The notes: generated by a model not told the origin, from the letters alone. A stretch of DNA of 64,000 nt from Sediminibacter sp. Hel_I_10 (GCF_000688335.1 NZ_JHZX01000001.1:3348001-3412000), one strand, 5' to 3'. Positions 55,425 to 63,626 are shown, numbered from the stretch's first letter. Numbers and translations: made by a program.

Positions 55425-57299
55425 ATGGACTATCTATTAAAATCTTCGGCCCTATTAGCTATTTTCTATATCTGCTATTTTCTGTTTTTGCAGCGCGAGA
55501 CCTTTTTTCAATCTAACCGTTGGTTTTTGATTACAGGTTTACTCACATCCATTGTTTTGCCTTTCATTTTTATTCCTATATACGTTGAGGTCAATTCTTT
55601 TGATCTGTCGTCTATCACGCCAAAAGCCATGTCATATGTGCTTTACAATAGTCCAATAGAAATCACGGAGGAGCCTTTTGACGTAATCCAAGCGTTTTCT
55701 TGGGTGTATGTCGCTGGTATGGTGTTTTTTTTATTACGATTGCTGCTGGCGCTCTTCTCTCTACGCAAGCTGTTTAAGGCGACCAAATTAATAACGGTTG
55801 GTCAATTTAGGGTTTACGAAACCGCTCTCAACGTAACGCCTTTTTCATTTTTTAATCGAATTGTCTATAATCCCAGTCAGTTCAACGCTGAAGATTTAGA
55901 GCATATTATCAATCATGAAAAGGTTCATGCACGTCAATGGCATTCCGCAGATATTGTATTAGTGCAATTGTGCTGTTTGTTGTTCTGGTTTAACCCCGTG
56001 ATTTGGATGTATAGAAAAGAAATGCGCCAAAATTTAGAATTTATTGCAGATGCTGAGGCACAGAGCCTTTCATTTGAAAACGGAGACTACCAGAAGGTGT
56101 TGCTTAAAACCTCACTGTCAAATCAAGAGTTGTCTCTTACAAATACCTTTTATACCTCATTAATCAAAAAACGAATCGTCATGTTACACCAATCAAAATC
56201 AAAAGCGATACATAAGATGAAGTTGGTATTCGCCATTCCGTTTATCGTACTTTTTATGATGAGTTTTAATACAGAAACCATCTACGTCGAAACTAATTCA
56301 AATAACGTCCCGCATGATGCTCTGAACCTGTTTCAAGAAGACTCTGTAAAGGTCACATTTCACAAAGATTTGACAGATGCAGATTTACAACAAATACAGC
56401 AAGATCTGCAAGTCAATAACATTTCATTCACTTACAAACGACTTAAGCGTAATGCCCAAGGTGAAATCACTGCGATTAACACTGTATTTACATCTCAAGG
56501 CAATAGTGCTACATATAACCTTGATAGCTCAAATCCTATATCATCATTTTATTTTGAGCAATCTCAAGATGAGTTTGGGGTGGGTAATATTGAGAATTCA
56601 GAAATAGAAACCACTAAAAATTCAAAAGCAAATACTCCAAATAAAAACACAGAAGATAGCGATACCACTAAAGTAAGAAAGACATCAACCTCGGCTGGTA
56701 CTGTCACTCCTAAAGCGATAAATTCTAAAATATCTGATTCTTTATTTACAAAAACACTTAAGAACCTTTCGGGAACTATTAGTAAGGACGGTACTTTTAC
56801 GAACATAAATGCTTTAGAAAACGGACAGCAACAACCAAATAGATTACAAGTGCAGGATCCTCTAATAATTTTGGATGGTCAGGAATCGTCATTGAGTGTC
56901 ATGCAGCTTTTTGCTCCTAGCCAGATCGAATCGATAACTGTATTGAGAGGACAGCAGGCCATAGATGCTTATGGAGAAAAAGCGAAGCACGGTGCACTAA
57001 TTGTAACCACTAAAAACTTTCTATCTATAGCCAATGCAAAGGTTAAGGACAAAATCATAGTGCATAGAGATGCAGATGGTCAATTCAAGATTTCTGGAGA
57101 AAATATAGCTGAAGTTTTATTCATTTTAGATGGAAAAAAAGTGTCTTACAGTACGCTCGAAACTGTTGATAAAGATGATTTTATCTCTGTAGAAGTTTTA
57201 GATGGTGTTGAGGCCGTTCAAAGATTTGGAAGCAACGGGAGTAATGGTGCGGTAATTATTAGAACGAATCCCAAAGGGAATAGCGCTATTGATGATTAA
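55425..57299 (+). CDS. blaR1: M56 family (BlaR1-like) membrane metallopeptidase with TonB-plug-like sensor region
   Basis: 624 residues. The N-terminal ~290 form the M56 part with four to five membrane helices and the zinc motif HEKVH at 164-168 (H164, E165, H168). The rest is extracytoplasmic: a strand-rich module (~305-385), a Ser/Thr/Asn-rich linker (~390-430), and two copies of a motif known from TonB plug domains, IIL/FILDG ... YGEKAKHGALIVTTK and FGSNGSNGAVIIRTN. Unlike staphylococcal BlaR1 it has no penicillin-binding domain, so the signal is probably not a beta-lactam. It is coupled to blaI. Confidence 0.9.
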   Translation: MDYLLKSSALLAIFYICYFLFLQRETFFQSNRWFLITGLLTSIVLPFIFIPIYVEVNSFDLSSITPKAMSYVLYNSPIEITEEPFDVIQAFSWVYVAGMVFFLLRLLLALFSLRKLFKATKLITVGQFRVYETALNVTPFSFFNRIVYNPSQFNAEDLEHIINHEKVHARQWHSADIVLVQLCCLLFWFNPVIWMYRKEMRQNLEFIADAEAQSLSFENGDYQKVLLKTSLSNQELSLTNTFYTSLIKKRIVMLHQSKSKAIHKMKLVFAIPFIVLFMMSFNTETIYVETNSNNVPHDALNLFQEDSVKVTFHKDLTDADLQQIQQDLQVNNISFTYKRLKRNAQGEITAINTVFTSQGNSATYNLDSSNPISSFYFEQSQDEFGVGNIENSEIETTKNSKANTPNKNTEDSDTTKVRKTSTSAGTVTPKAINSKISDSLFTKTLKNLSGTISKDGTFTNINALENGQQQPNRLQVQDPLIILDGQESSLSVMQLFAPSQIESITVLRGQQAIDAYGEKAKHGALIVTTKNFLSIANAKVKDKIIVHRDADGQFKISGENIAEVLFILDGKKVSYSTLETVDKDDFISVEVLDGVEAVQRFGSNGSNGAVIIRTNPKGNSAIDD

Positions 57300-57323
57300 A
57301 TACCTTCGGAAATCATTACATCT

Positions 57324-57360
57324 AAAAACCCTTCAGTATTAATAATACTGAAGGGTTTTT
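57324..57360. terminator. Bidirectional terminator between blaR-like gene and endonuclease
   Basis: A 14-bp perfect stem AACCCTTCAGTATT / AATACTGAAGGGTT with a three-base loop, an A-run before and a T-run after. It serves the two convergent genes. Confidence 0.9.
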
Positions 57361-57383
57361 GATTATAGTAAAAGTCACTGTTG

Positions 57384-59363
57384 TTAGTTGATGACAATCT
57401 TTTTTACGGTTTGTTTATTTTCCGAAGAAATATTTAAAAGATAAATTCCGCTCGGTAAGTTTAAATGGATTGTAGCTTCTTTGTTGTAAATGAAAGATTT
57501 TAAAAATTGGCCTTCTATTGAAAACACACTGATGTTTGCTTGGGCGTCAAGTCCGTTAATGGTAATGCTGTCTGTTGTAGGGTTTGGGTATAGACGAATT
57601 GCATTGGCATCAAACTTTGTAACATTCAATTCTTGATTCCAAATATCTCCAACGTTTGTTCCCCAAAGATATTCTACTAATTCAGGTTGATCAATAAATG
57701 GGTTTCTATTGAACTGCCAAGTATAAACCAGATTGTTTCGGTTCATTTCAAAGTCGTCGGGCGGGTCGTTTCTATGCCAATCCAATAAGGTTGCTAAATC
57801 TCCAAGTGCTCCTGTTGTGCCTTCAGGAAACCCGTTGACAACTTGAAGTCCGTTATATCTAATTTCCATATAGAGCACACTTCTAGCAACGTCGCCATAA
57901 AAACTGCCTTGAGTTGCTTCTGGACCAGTATATTGCCCATAATGCAGATTATTACGGGTGCTGTTTTCAATGGCATCTGCCGCGCGTAAGGCATGAGCAT
58001 CAGAGTTGCCATGGCGTAAAGAATCGGCTTTGGTACTCCAAAATACATCGGGACCATCCGCAATGCCATCTTCCTCTATATCATAAAAGCCACCTCTAGA
58101 TCTTGGGAAGGTATGTTCTCTGTTCCATTTGTTTTGGTTGTTGGAGCTTGTTTGAAAATCTAGTTTTGGTCGTCCTTCTTCAGAATACACCAACCACACT
58201 TGGTTGCTGTTTAAGGGGTTTTGATCGGCAGATTTTAAAATGTCAATGATATCGGCATAGGTTTGTGCTCTTACGATGTCAGGATTTGCAATAATGTTTT
58301 GCAACGCTTCCCGAAGGTCATCATCTGCCAATTGATCGAGCGTGTTATAATATCCAGAAGGTTGTGTGCTCGTTACATTTCCGAAGGTAGGATTTACGGG
58401 GGTGCCAAAATTTGCCATCGTAAAATCATTGTCTACAATTCTAATTTGGAGATTGTTATTTAAGGCCAAATATCCTGAAGGTAAGCTCTCGAACCGTAGT
58501 TCGGTCACTTCATCTCCTTCATCTTCACTATCATCAACAAGGGTAATGGTAGTTGATGCGTAGGTTTCATTTGTAGGGATGCTAATGGCGGTGTTCCCAA
58601 TAAAATCGGTGGTATTGAAACCATTGTTGTCGAAAAGAATATTGAAATTTAAAGGTTCTGTAACAGGAATTTCAGAAGTAAAGCTAATCTCAAAGCTGTC
58701 GCCTTCTTCATACTGCTCTTGAGCAACTGAGATACTAATACCATTAAGTACAATGCCGCTACCATCGTTAAGCTGTCTAGGTGTTGGAGTGGTGGAGGTG
58801 TAGCTAACGTTACCGTCAAGATCAACAAAACGTTGTATGGAGTTTGTGTTATTGCCTGGTCCCTCATTGATTTGTGTTATGCTTGCAAATCTTGGATCTG
58901 CACTAAAAATAGCAATCATATCGTCGTCATCTGGGTCTGAGGTGTCGTAAAGCAGCACGTCTACAAGATTTTCAATAGTGGCCAGCGTTTGTTCAGGAAA
59001 ATCAAGATCATCGGCTTGGTACAGTGCTACCGCATCTGGGCCGTTTTGAAATGTGTTTGGAGCAATCAAAAGCTGAGGTACAGGACTCACAGCATTGCTG
59101 CCAATGAGCAATAATCCATTAACATCGGTGACGTAGCCATCAAGGTCTAAGGCAAAATAACTAGAGTTCATCCCTGAAGAAGATCCGTTAAAAAACACGA
59201 GAATATAACCGTCAAGAGGGGTTTCTGGATTTTCGGAGAGGAGCTCAATAAATTCCATGTCATCAACACCAGGAGTATCACAGTCGAGTTCATTGATGAC
59301 TACTTGAGAAAATAAGCTCGTTGTAAAACAGAAGAGGATAAACAGTTGTAAGGCTAATTTCAT
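57384..59363 (-). CDS. Secreted endonuclease I with lamin-tail domain and T9SS sorting signal
   Basis: 659 residues. Signal peptide ending SLFSQ; a lamin-tail-like domain (~20-205, VVINELDCDTPGVDDMEFIE); a Calx-beta-like domain (~210-315); an endonuclease I domain (~335-590) with the histidine-metal motif NREHTFPRSRGG and HGNSDAHALRAADAIEN; and a type A T9SS sorting domain (LYPNPTTDSITINGLD to VKKIVIN). It would be exported through the outer membrane to degrade external DNA for phosphate or nucleotides, or to clear DNA from biofilm. Single gene. Confidence 0.92.
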   Translation of the reverse strand: MKLALQLFILFCFTTSLFSQVVINELDCDTPGVDDMEFIELLSENPETPLDGYILVFFNGSSSGMNSSYFALDLDGYVTDVNGLLLIGSNAVSPVPQLLIAPNTFQNGPDAVALYQADDLDFPEQTLATIENLVDVLLYDTSDPDDDDMIAIFSADPRFASITQINEGPGNNTNSIQRFVDLDGNVSYTSTTPTPRQLNDGSGIVLNGISISVAQEQYEEGDSFEISFTSEIPVTEPLNFNILFDNNGFNTTDFIGNTAISIPTNETYASTTITLVDDSEDEGDEVTELRFESLPSGYLALNNNLQIRIVDNDFTMANFGTPVNPTFGNVTSTQPSGYYNTLDQLADDDLREALQNIIANPDIVRAQTYADIIDILKSADQNPLNSNQVWLVYSEEGRPKLDFQTSSNNQNKWNREHTFPRSRGGFYDIEEDGIADGPDVFWSTKADSLRHGNSDAHALRAADAIENSTRNNLHYGQYTGPEATQGSFYGDVARSVLYMEIRYNGLQVVNGFPEGTTGALGDLATLLDWHRNDPPDDFEMNRNNLVYTWQFNRNPFIDQPELVEYLWGTNVGDIWNQELNVTKFDANAIRLYPNPTTDSITINGLDAQANISVFSIEGQFLKSFIYNKEATIHLNLPSGIYLLNISSENKQTVKKIVIN

Positions 59364-60026
59364 CTCAGATTTTTTTATAAAAGTAATATTCTCGGCCGTT
59401 ATTTTAAGATTACGGAGTTATCAAAAGGTTATTTCTGGCGTGTTGTATTTCTCATTTTTAAAGATGACTTTGGGAGTAGCGCCATCTCTAAAAATTAAAA
59501 TCTGAAAAGATAGAATAGCGTAAAAGCGACTATTTAAAGACAAATTGGCCCTTGGTTTAGAAAATACCCTTTAAAAACCCTCTATATTTATTTCAATATG
59601 AAACAATAAATATAAAATAATATTACAAATATTAACTTTTTTGAAGGATATGTATAAAATATTGAAATAGAGTATGTATTTTTAGTTATGATTTCGTATT
59701 CAAATTCATAGAATCTGATCTGATCTCTTGGAAACATAAGGTGTTGCTTTCTATATTGAAAACTCATTAATGAAAGACACCAAAATTTAATCAATAATTA
59801 ACCTTTAAATCCAAAGACAATGATGACACTAGCAAAACTACTAATCGATATTCTGTTTATAATTAGCTAAACGAATGATCGTAAATCGAAGGAGGTTTAA
59901 CCAACTCGATAACAATGTGGAATCCGCTTTATGTAAATAAGAAGGTTCTGCATTTGTCGTGCAGTAACAGTTGCAGAGAAGCTATAAAACCGTTACATTT
60001 ATAAATCATGATGTGAATTTATAGTT
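59364..60026. other. AT-rich intergenic region with only tiny frames
   Basis: About 660 bases. A 16-codon frame at 59821 (MMTLAKLLIDILFIIS) and a 29-codon frame at 59919 are the only plus-strand starts with any context. Neither can be supported. A sequence AAGGAGGT occurs at ~59890 but is ~20 bases from the next ATG, too far to act as a Shine-Dalgarno. No promoter or repeat is convincing. Confidence 0.45.
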
Positions 60027-60176
60027 ATGAAAAAACGATTGTTCAGAGCACTTGCTAAACTCAATAAGGTCATACTGCCTAGTTATTCAAAGCAGCAATT
60101 AGATTTAAGTAAGGCGAGTCAACTGCAAATGGCAGTGATAGGATGGCGAGTTTATGTAACGAAAAGAGCCTTGTAG
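60027..60176 (+). CDS. Small conserved flavobacterial protein (often mislabelled SsrA-binding protein)
   Basis: 49 residues, basic, starting MKKRLFRALAKLNKVILPSY and ending GWRVYVTKRAL. The pattern LAKLNKVILPSY, then LDLSKASQLQMAVIGWRVYV, matches short flavobacterial proteins that I recall being labelled SsrA-binding protein. It is far shorter than SmpB (~150 residues) and shares no SmpB motif that I can see, so that name is doubtful. No signal peptide; the middle may be an amphipathic helix. The tRNA-Arg gene begins 130 bases downstream. Confidence 0.7.
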   Translation: MKKRLFRALAKLNKVILPSYSKQQLDLSKASQLQMAVIGWRVYVTKRAL

Positions 60177-60229
60177 CTTGTTTTTTTATCAAAAGAAATA
60201 CCTTCACTAATGTTTTGACTAATTTTGTT

Positions 60230-60259
60230 TTGTGATTGTTGGGAAAAGAAATATATTTG
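60230..60259 (+). promoter_or_regulatory. Promoter of tRNA-Arg
   Basis: TTG at 60230-60232 (in TTTTG), a 19-base spacer and TATATTTG at 60252-60259, all consensus. The tRNA begins 46 bases after the -7 box. Confidence 0.75.
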
Positions 60260-60305
60260 CACCCCGAAATAGCAGTCTTTTTTTGTTGTTTCGGAATTAC
60301 ATAAA

Positions 60306-60379
60306 GGCCTCGTGGCGCAACTGAATAGCGCACTTGATTACGGCTCAAGAGGTTACTGGTTTGAATCCAGTCGAGGTCA
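60306..60379 (+). tRNA. tRNA-Arg (anticodon ACG)
   Basis: 74 bases. Acceptor arm GGCCTCG pairs with CGAGGTC; the anticodon arm is CTTGA-TTACGGC-TCAAG with ACG at 34-36, the anticodon normally edited to ICG by TadA to read CGN codons; the T arm is CTGG-TTTGAAT-CCAG. CCA is not encoded. A terminator follows directly. Confidence 0.95.
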
Positions 60380-60386
60380 CTAGCTT

Positions 60387-60412
60387 AAAAGCCCTGTTTA
60401 CAGGGCTTTTTC
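60387..60412 (+). terminator. Terminator of tRNA-Arg
   Basis: An AAAAGCCCTG / CAGGGCTTTT stem with a four-base loop followed by T residues, 7 bases after the tRNA. Confidence 0.85.
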
Positions 60413-60526
60413 TATTTATAGACTTTAGCTAGATTAGCGCGTTCGTTTGTTTTATACCGTATTTTGTGGTAAAAAAGCACGTAAGTTGACGGGATCCGAA
60501 GCAATCGAGTCGAGTTAAAAAAATCA

Positions 60527-60557
60527 AATCCATTCTCCACGGTAGATGGATTTTTTG
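60527..60557 (+). terminator. Possible second terminator
   Basis: A 7-bp stem AATCCAT / ATGGATT with a 12-base loop and a T-run. No gene is seen between the tRNA terminator and this hairpin. It may back up the first terminator or belong to an unseen small RNA. Confidence 0.4.
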
Positions 60558-60701
60558 TTTTAGTTAGCTTCATAATGTCTACGCTTATTCTATTTCCTAT
60601 TTCTAAAACAATAACCTATCACTTATTTTTCAGTTTAAGAGTCGCTAAATTTTATTTGACGACATTCCTTTTTTATCTTCATGCACTTTTAATACTTAAA
60701 A

Positions 60702-61328
60702 ATGATTGAAGACCTTAAGAAGAATTACGGATCTCTATTTGAGCCAGCGCTCATTGACGAAATCAATAAAGTAGGGCTGCTTTTAGAAGTACCCGAAGGT
60801 GAAGATTTGATAAGACCAGGGCAGTATATCAAATCGATGCCTTTATTGCTTTCGGGAAGTATAAAGATCATGCGTCCTGATTCTGAAGGAGACGAACTCC
60901 TATTGTATCATATTGAAAAGGGAGACACCTGTGCCATGACCATGACCTGCTGTCTTGGGCATACAAAAAGTGAAATTCACGCTGTTGCCGAAACATCGGC
61001 AAAACTCTTAATGATTCCCATTGCTAAAATGGAAGAATGGTCTAGCACGTATAAATCTTGGCGTAATTTTGTGTTCAATAGTTACCATGCCAGAATGATG
61101 GAAATGCTAGAAAGTATTGATAACATCGCATTCAATAATATGGATGAGCGTTTGGAAAATTATCTGGACCAGAAAATAAAAATCTTAAACAGTAAACACA
61201 TTTATACCACTCATAAAGATATTGCGAGTGACCTTCATACAAGTCGAGTGGTTATCTCTAGACTTCTCAAAAAGATGGAAAAGGATCATAAAATAAAACT
61301 TCACCGCAGTTTTGTTGAAGTCTTGTAA
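60702..61328 (+). CDS. Crp/Fnr family transcriptional regulator of the sulfur module
   Basis: 208 residues. Residues ~1-120 are a cyclic-nucleotide-binding-like beta roll; ~120-150 the dimer helix; the C-terminal Crp-type helix-turn-helix is TTHKDIASDLHTSRVVISRL. The beta roll carries C77-x5-C83-C84 (GDTCAMTMTCCLG), but none of the N-terminal cysteines that bind Fe-S in FNR. The TauE/SafE gene starts 58 bases downstream and the CstB-like gene follows. A dyad fitting a Crp/Fnr dimer overlaps its own stop codon. Regulation of the module by thiol or persulfide sensing is inference. Confidence 0.88.
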   Translation: MIEDLKKNYGSLFEPALIDEINKVGLLLEVPEGEDLIRPGQYIKSMPLLLSGSIKIMRPDSEGDELLLYHIEKGDTCAMTMTCCLGHTKSEIHAVAETSAKLLMIPIAKMEEWSSTYKSWRNFVFNSYHARMMEMLESIDNIAFNNMDERLENYLDQKIKILNSKHIYTTHKDIASDLHTSRVVISRLLKKMEKDHKIKLHRSFVEVL

Positions 61329-61338
61329 CATTGGTTAC
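61325..61338. promoter_or_regulatory. Candidate Crp/Fnr operator before the TauE/SafE gene
   Basis: A 5-4-5 dyad GTAAC-ATTG-GTTAC that overlaps the regulator stop codon. Its right edge is 22 bases before the TACATTTG box at 61361, placing its centre about 41 bases before the expected start of transcription, the usual site for class II activation by Crp/Fnr proteins. Confidence 0.6.
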
Positions 61339-61360
61339 TTAGAGTTCTTTTTCGGTTCTA

Positions 61361-61368
61361 TACATTTG
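61361..61368 (+). promoter_or_regulatory. -7 box of the TauE/SafE promoter
   Basis: TACATTTG, an exact TAnnTTTG match, 18 bases before the ATG. There is no TTG at the -33 position, which fits a promoter needing an activator. Confidence 0.65.
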
Positions 61369-61386
61369 TAGCATATTTAAACCATA

Positions 61387-62187
61387 ATGAGTATCATAGA
61401 GATTTTAGGATATATAGGAGCGCTTCTAGTAGGGGTCGTGTTGGGGCTTATTGGAGGAGGAGGTTCCATATTGACGGTTCCTGTATTGGTGTATTTCTTT
61501 TACCTTAATCCTGTTACAGCTACAGCATATTCGCTTTTTGTAGTGGGAAGTTCTGCATTGGTAGGCGCTTTACGCAATATGCAAAAAAATCTGGTTGTTT
61601 TTAAAACCGCTTTTGTATTTGCGGGCCCTGCACTTGTCATGGTATTTGTCACTAGAAAATTTATAATACCGGCAATTCCTGAACAGCTGTTTTCAATTGG
61701 CGGTTTACTAATTACAAAGAGCTTGGCCATTATGGTGTTTTTTGCCATCATTATGCTTTTGGCATCTGTAACCATGATTCGAAACAGAAAGCCAGAGAAA
61801 GAACAGGTCGCTCTAAATCCGGCGAATCATGCCTTATTGGTTATTCAAGGTATCGTAATTGGTTTTATTACGGGTATGGTAGGTGCAGGTGGCGGCTTCT
61901 TAATTATTCCGGCTTTAGTCATCTTGGCAAAACTACCGATGAAAAAAGCAGTGGCAACATCACTTTTTATAATCGCAATCAATTCCTTAATTGGCTTTAC
62001 AGGTGATATTTCAAACATAACAATAGATTGGTCATTCCTGTTTTTATTTACAGTGCTGTCTATAATAGGGATTTTTATAGGCATTTGGCTCAATAAATTT
62101 TTTGATGGCAAACGGCTTAAAAAAGCATTTGGATGGTTTGTACTGGTGATGGGGATCTATATCATTTACAAGGAACTTTTCAGCTAA
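61387..62187 (+). CDS. TauE/SafE family sulfur-compound transporter
   Basis: A 266-residue membrane protein with about eight helices in two repeats. Glycine-rich starts of each half are LVGVVLGLIGGGGSILTVPV and IVIGFITGMVGAGGGFLIIP, the family hallmark. Members export sulfite, sulfoacetate or related organosulfur anions, or import thiosulfate. Here it lies between a Crp/Fnr regulator and a CstB-like enzyme, as TauE does in the staphylococcal cst locus, so export of sulfite or thiosulfate made from sulfide is the likely role. Confidence 0.9.
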   Translation: MSIIEILGYIGALLVGVVLGLIGGGGSILTVPVLVYFFYLNPVTATAYSLFVVGSSALVGALRNMQKNLVVFKTAFVFAGPALVMVFVTRKFIIPAIPEQLFSIGGLLITKSLAIMVFFAIIMLLASVTMIRNRKPEKEQVALNPANHALLVIQGIVIGFITGMVGAGGGFLIIPALVILAKLPMKKAVATSLFIIAINSLIGFTGDISNITIDWSFLFLFTVLSIIGIFIGIWLNKFFDGKRLKKAFGWFVLVMGIYIIYKELFS

Positions 62188-62237
62188 GATCTTTTGTTGC
62201 ATCTCAATGCATCTATCGGTTACTTTTTTTAGGTTGG

Positions 62238-62251
62238 GTATCAAAGGTTAC
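62238..62251. promoter_or_regulatory. Candidate Crp/Fnr operator before the CstB-like gene
   Basis: GTATC-AAAG-GTTAC, a 5-4-5 dyad with one mismatch to the site at 61325. The distance from its right edge to the next -7-like box (TAATTTTA, 62274-62281) is again 22 bases. A lone GGTTAC also occurs at 62218. Confidence 0.5.
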
Positions 62252-62273
62252 ACTATAGCACTTCATTCTTTAT

Positions 62274-62281
62274 TAATTTTA
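62274..62281 (+). promoter_or_regulatory. -7-like box of the CstB-like gene
   Basis: TAATTTTA, seven of eight positions of TAnnTTTG, 16 bases before the ATG. Weak on its own; supported by the same operator spacing as at 61361. Confidence 0.45.
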
Positions 62282-62297
62282 TAAAAAATTAAATATT

Positions 62298-63626
62298 ATG
62301 ACTATTAAACAATTTGAATATAAGCCACTTGCACATTTTTCTTACGCTATTGTGAGCGATGGTGAAATGGCGGTTATTGACCCAGAACGAAATCCAGAGC
62401 AATACTATGCTTTTGCGAAAGCGAACAATGCAAAAATTGTAGCGGTAATAGAAACACACCCTCATGCCGATTTTGTGAGCTCTCATTTAGAGATTTATAA
62501 CCATACAAATGCTACCATATATAATAGCGAAAAATTGGGTGCCGATTATCCACACCATTCATTTGACTCAGGTGATCAAATTCAATTAGGAGCCATCACA
62601 TTAAAAGCTTTAAATACACCTGGCCACTCGCCAGATAGTATTACGATAATTGCAACAGACGGAAAAGACACGGCGTTATTTACGGGAGATACGTTGTTTA
62701 TTGGAGATGTAGGTCGACCCGATTTGCGTGAAAAAGCAGGCAACATGAGAGCTAAACGCGAAGAATTGGCCGAAATGATGTACGAGTCGATTACAACTAA
62801 ATTCACTGATTTGCCAGATGATGCGCTTGTCTATCCAGCACATGGCGCAGGTTCTCTTTGTGGTAAGAATTTGAGCGATGCCGCGAGCAGCACACTCGGA
62901 AATGAGCGTAATGATAATTGGGCTTTCAAAAAACAATCTAAAGAAGCTTTTATGGAAACCATACTTGACGGGCAGCCATTTATACCTCATTATTTTGGGT
63001 TTGATGTAGACACCAACAAGACTGGAGCTGCTCATTTAAAGTCGTCAATTGATCTTATTCCATTTACTGAAAATACAACTGCCGAAGGATTAATTATAGA
63101 TATGCGTGATGAAGTTACTTTTAAAAAGGGGCATCTCAAAGGGAGTATTAATATTCAAGCGGTGTCTGAAACATCAAAATTTGAAACTTGGTTAGGGTCT
63201 ATCGTAAAACCTGAAGATCAATTCACCTTGGTCATAGATCATAAAGAAAATAAAGAGGCCTTACTGCACCGTATAGCCAAAATCGGTTATGAAAAGCAAC
63301 TCAAGCAAGTCATAACGCTTTTAGACCAAGAGATGAAACGTACAGCAAAACTCGACCTGGAGGATTTTAAAAATAACCCAGACAACTATACTATTGTTGA
63401 CATTCGCAATCAAAGTGAAATCAATAATGGGAAGTTTTTTGAAAATGCGCTTGAGCATCCATTGAATGAGTTACGCGAAACGGCAAATCAAATTCCAACG
63501 AACAAGCCTATCGTTGTGCATTGTGCAGGTGGATATCGCAGTGCTGCCGGAAGCAGTATTGTACAGAACGTTTTGAAGGATGCACTAGTCTATGATTTAA
63601 GTGAAGCTGTGAGTCAGTTTCAATAA
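62298..63626 (+). CDS. CstB-like persulfide dioxygenase fused to two rhodanese domains
   Basis: 442 residues. The metallo-beta-lactamase fold (~1-240) carries THPHADFVSSH, LNTPGHSPDSI, FTGDTLFIGDVGRPDL and VYPAHGAGSLCG, the ETHE1/CstB pattern for one iron; the usual HxHxDH reads HxHxDF here. A first rhodanese domain (~255-350) lacks a catalytic Cys; the second (~355-440) has the active loop HCAGGYRSAAG. This order (dioxygenase, pseudo-rhodanese, rhodanese) is that of CstB, which turns persulfides into thiosulfate. The gene follows the TauE/SafE gene by 110 bases. A role in sulfide detoxification is well founded on the family but untested here. Confidence 0.9.
   Translation: MTIKQFEYKPLAHFSYAIVSDGEMAVIDPERNPEQYYAFAKANNAKIVAVIETHPHADFVSSHLEIYNHTNATIYNSEKLGADYPHHSFDSGDQIQLGAITLKALNTPGHSPDSITIIATDGKDTALFTGDTLFIGDVGRPDLREKAGNMRAKREELAEMMYESITTKFTDLPDDALVYPAHGAGSLCGKNLSDAASSTLGNERNDNWAFKKQSKEAFMETILDGQPFIPHYFGFDVDTNKTGAAHLKSSIDLIPFTENTTAEGLIIDMRDEVTFKKGHLKGSINIQAVSETSKFETWLGSIVKPEDQFTLVIDHKENKEALLHRIAKIGYEKQLKQVITLLDQEMKRTAKLDLEDFKNNPDNYTIVDIRNQSEINNGKFFENALEHPLNELRETANQIPTNKPIVVHCAGGYRSAAGSSIVQNVLKDALVYDLSEAVSQFQ

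Noticed and set aside
59821-59871. 16-codon hydrophobic frame MMTLAKLLIDILFIIS
   Set aside because: Too short to judge, with no promoter or conserved context that I can recognise. It may be the decayed start of a lost gene, but nothing proves it.
59885-59920. AAGGAGGT as a strong Shine-Dalgarno
   Set aside because: The next ATG is about 20 bases away and opens only a 29-codon frame. Flavobacterial ribosomes make little use of SD sequences.
60079-60348. 89-codon minus-strand frame
   Set aside because: It overlaps both the tRNA-Arg gene and the small conserved ORF on the other strand.
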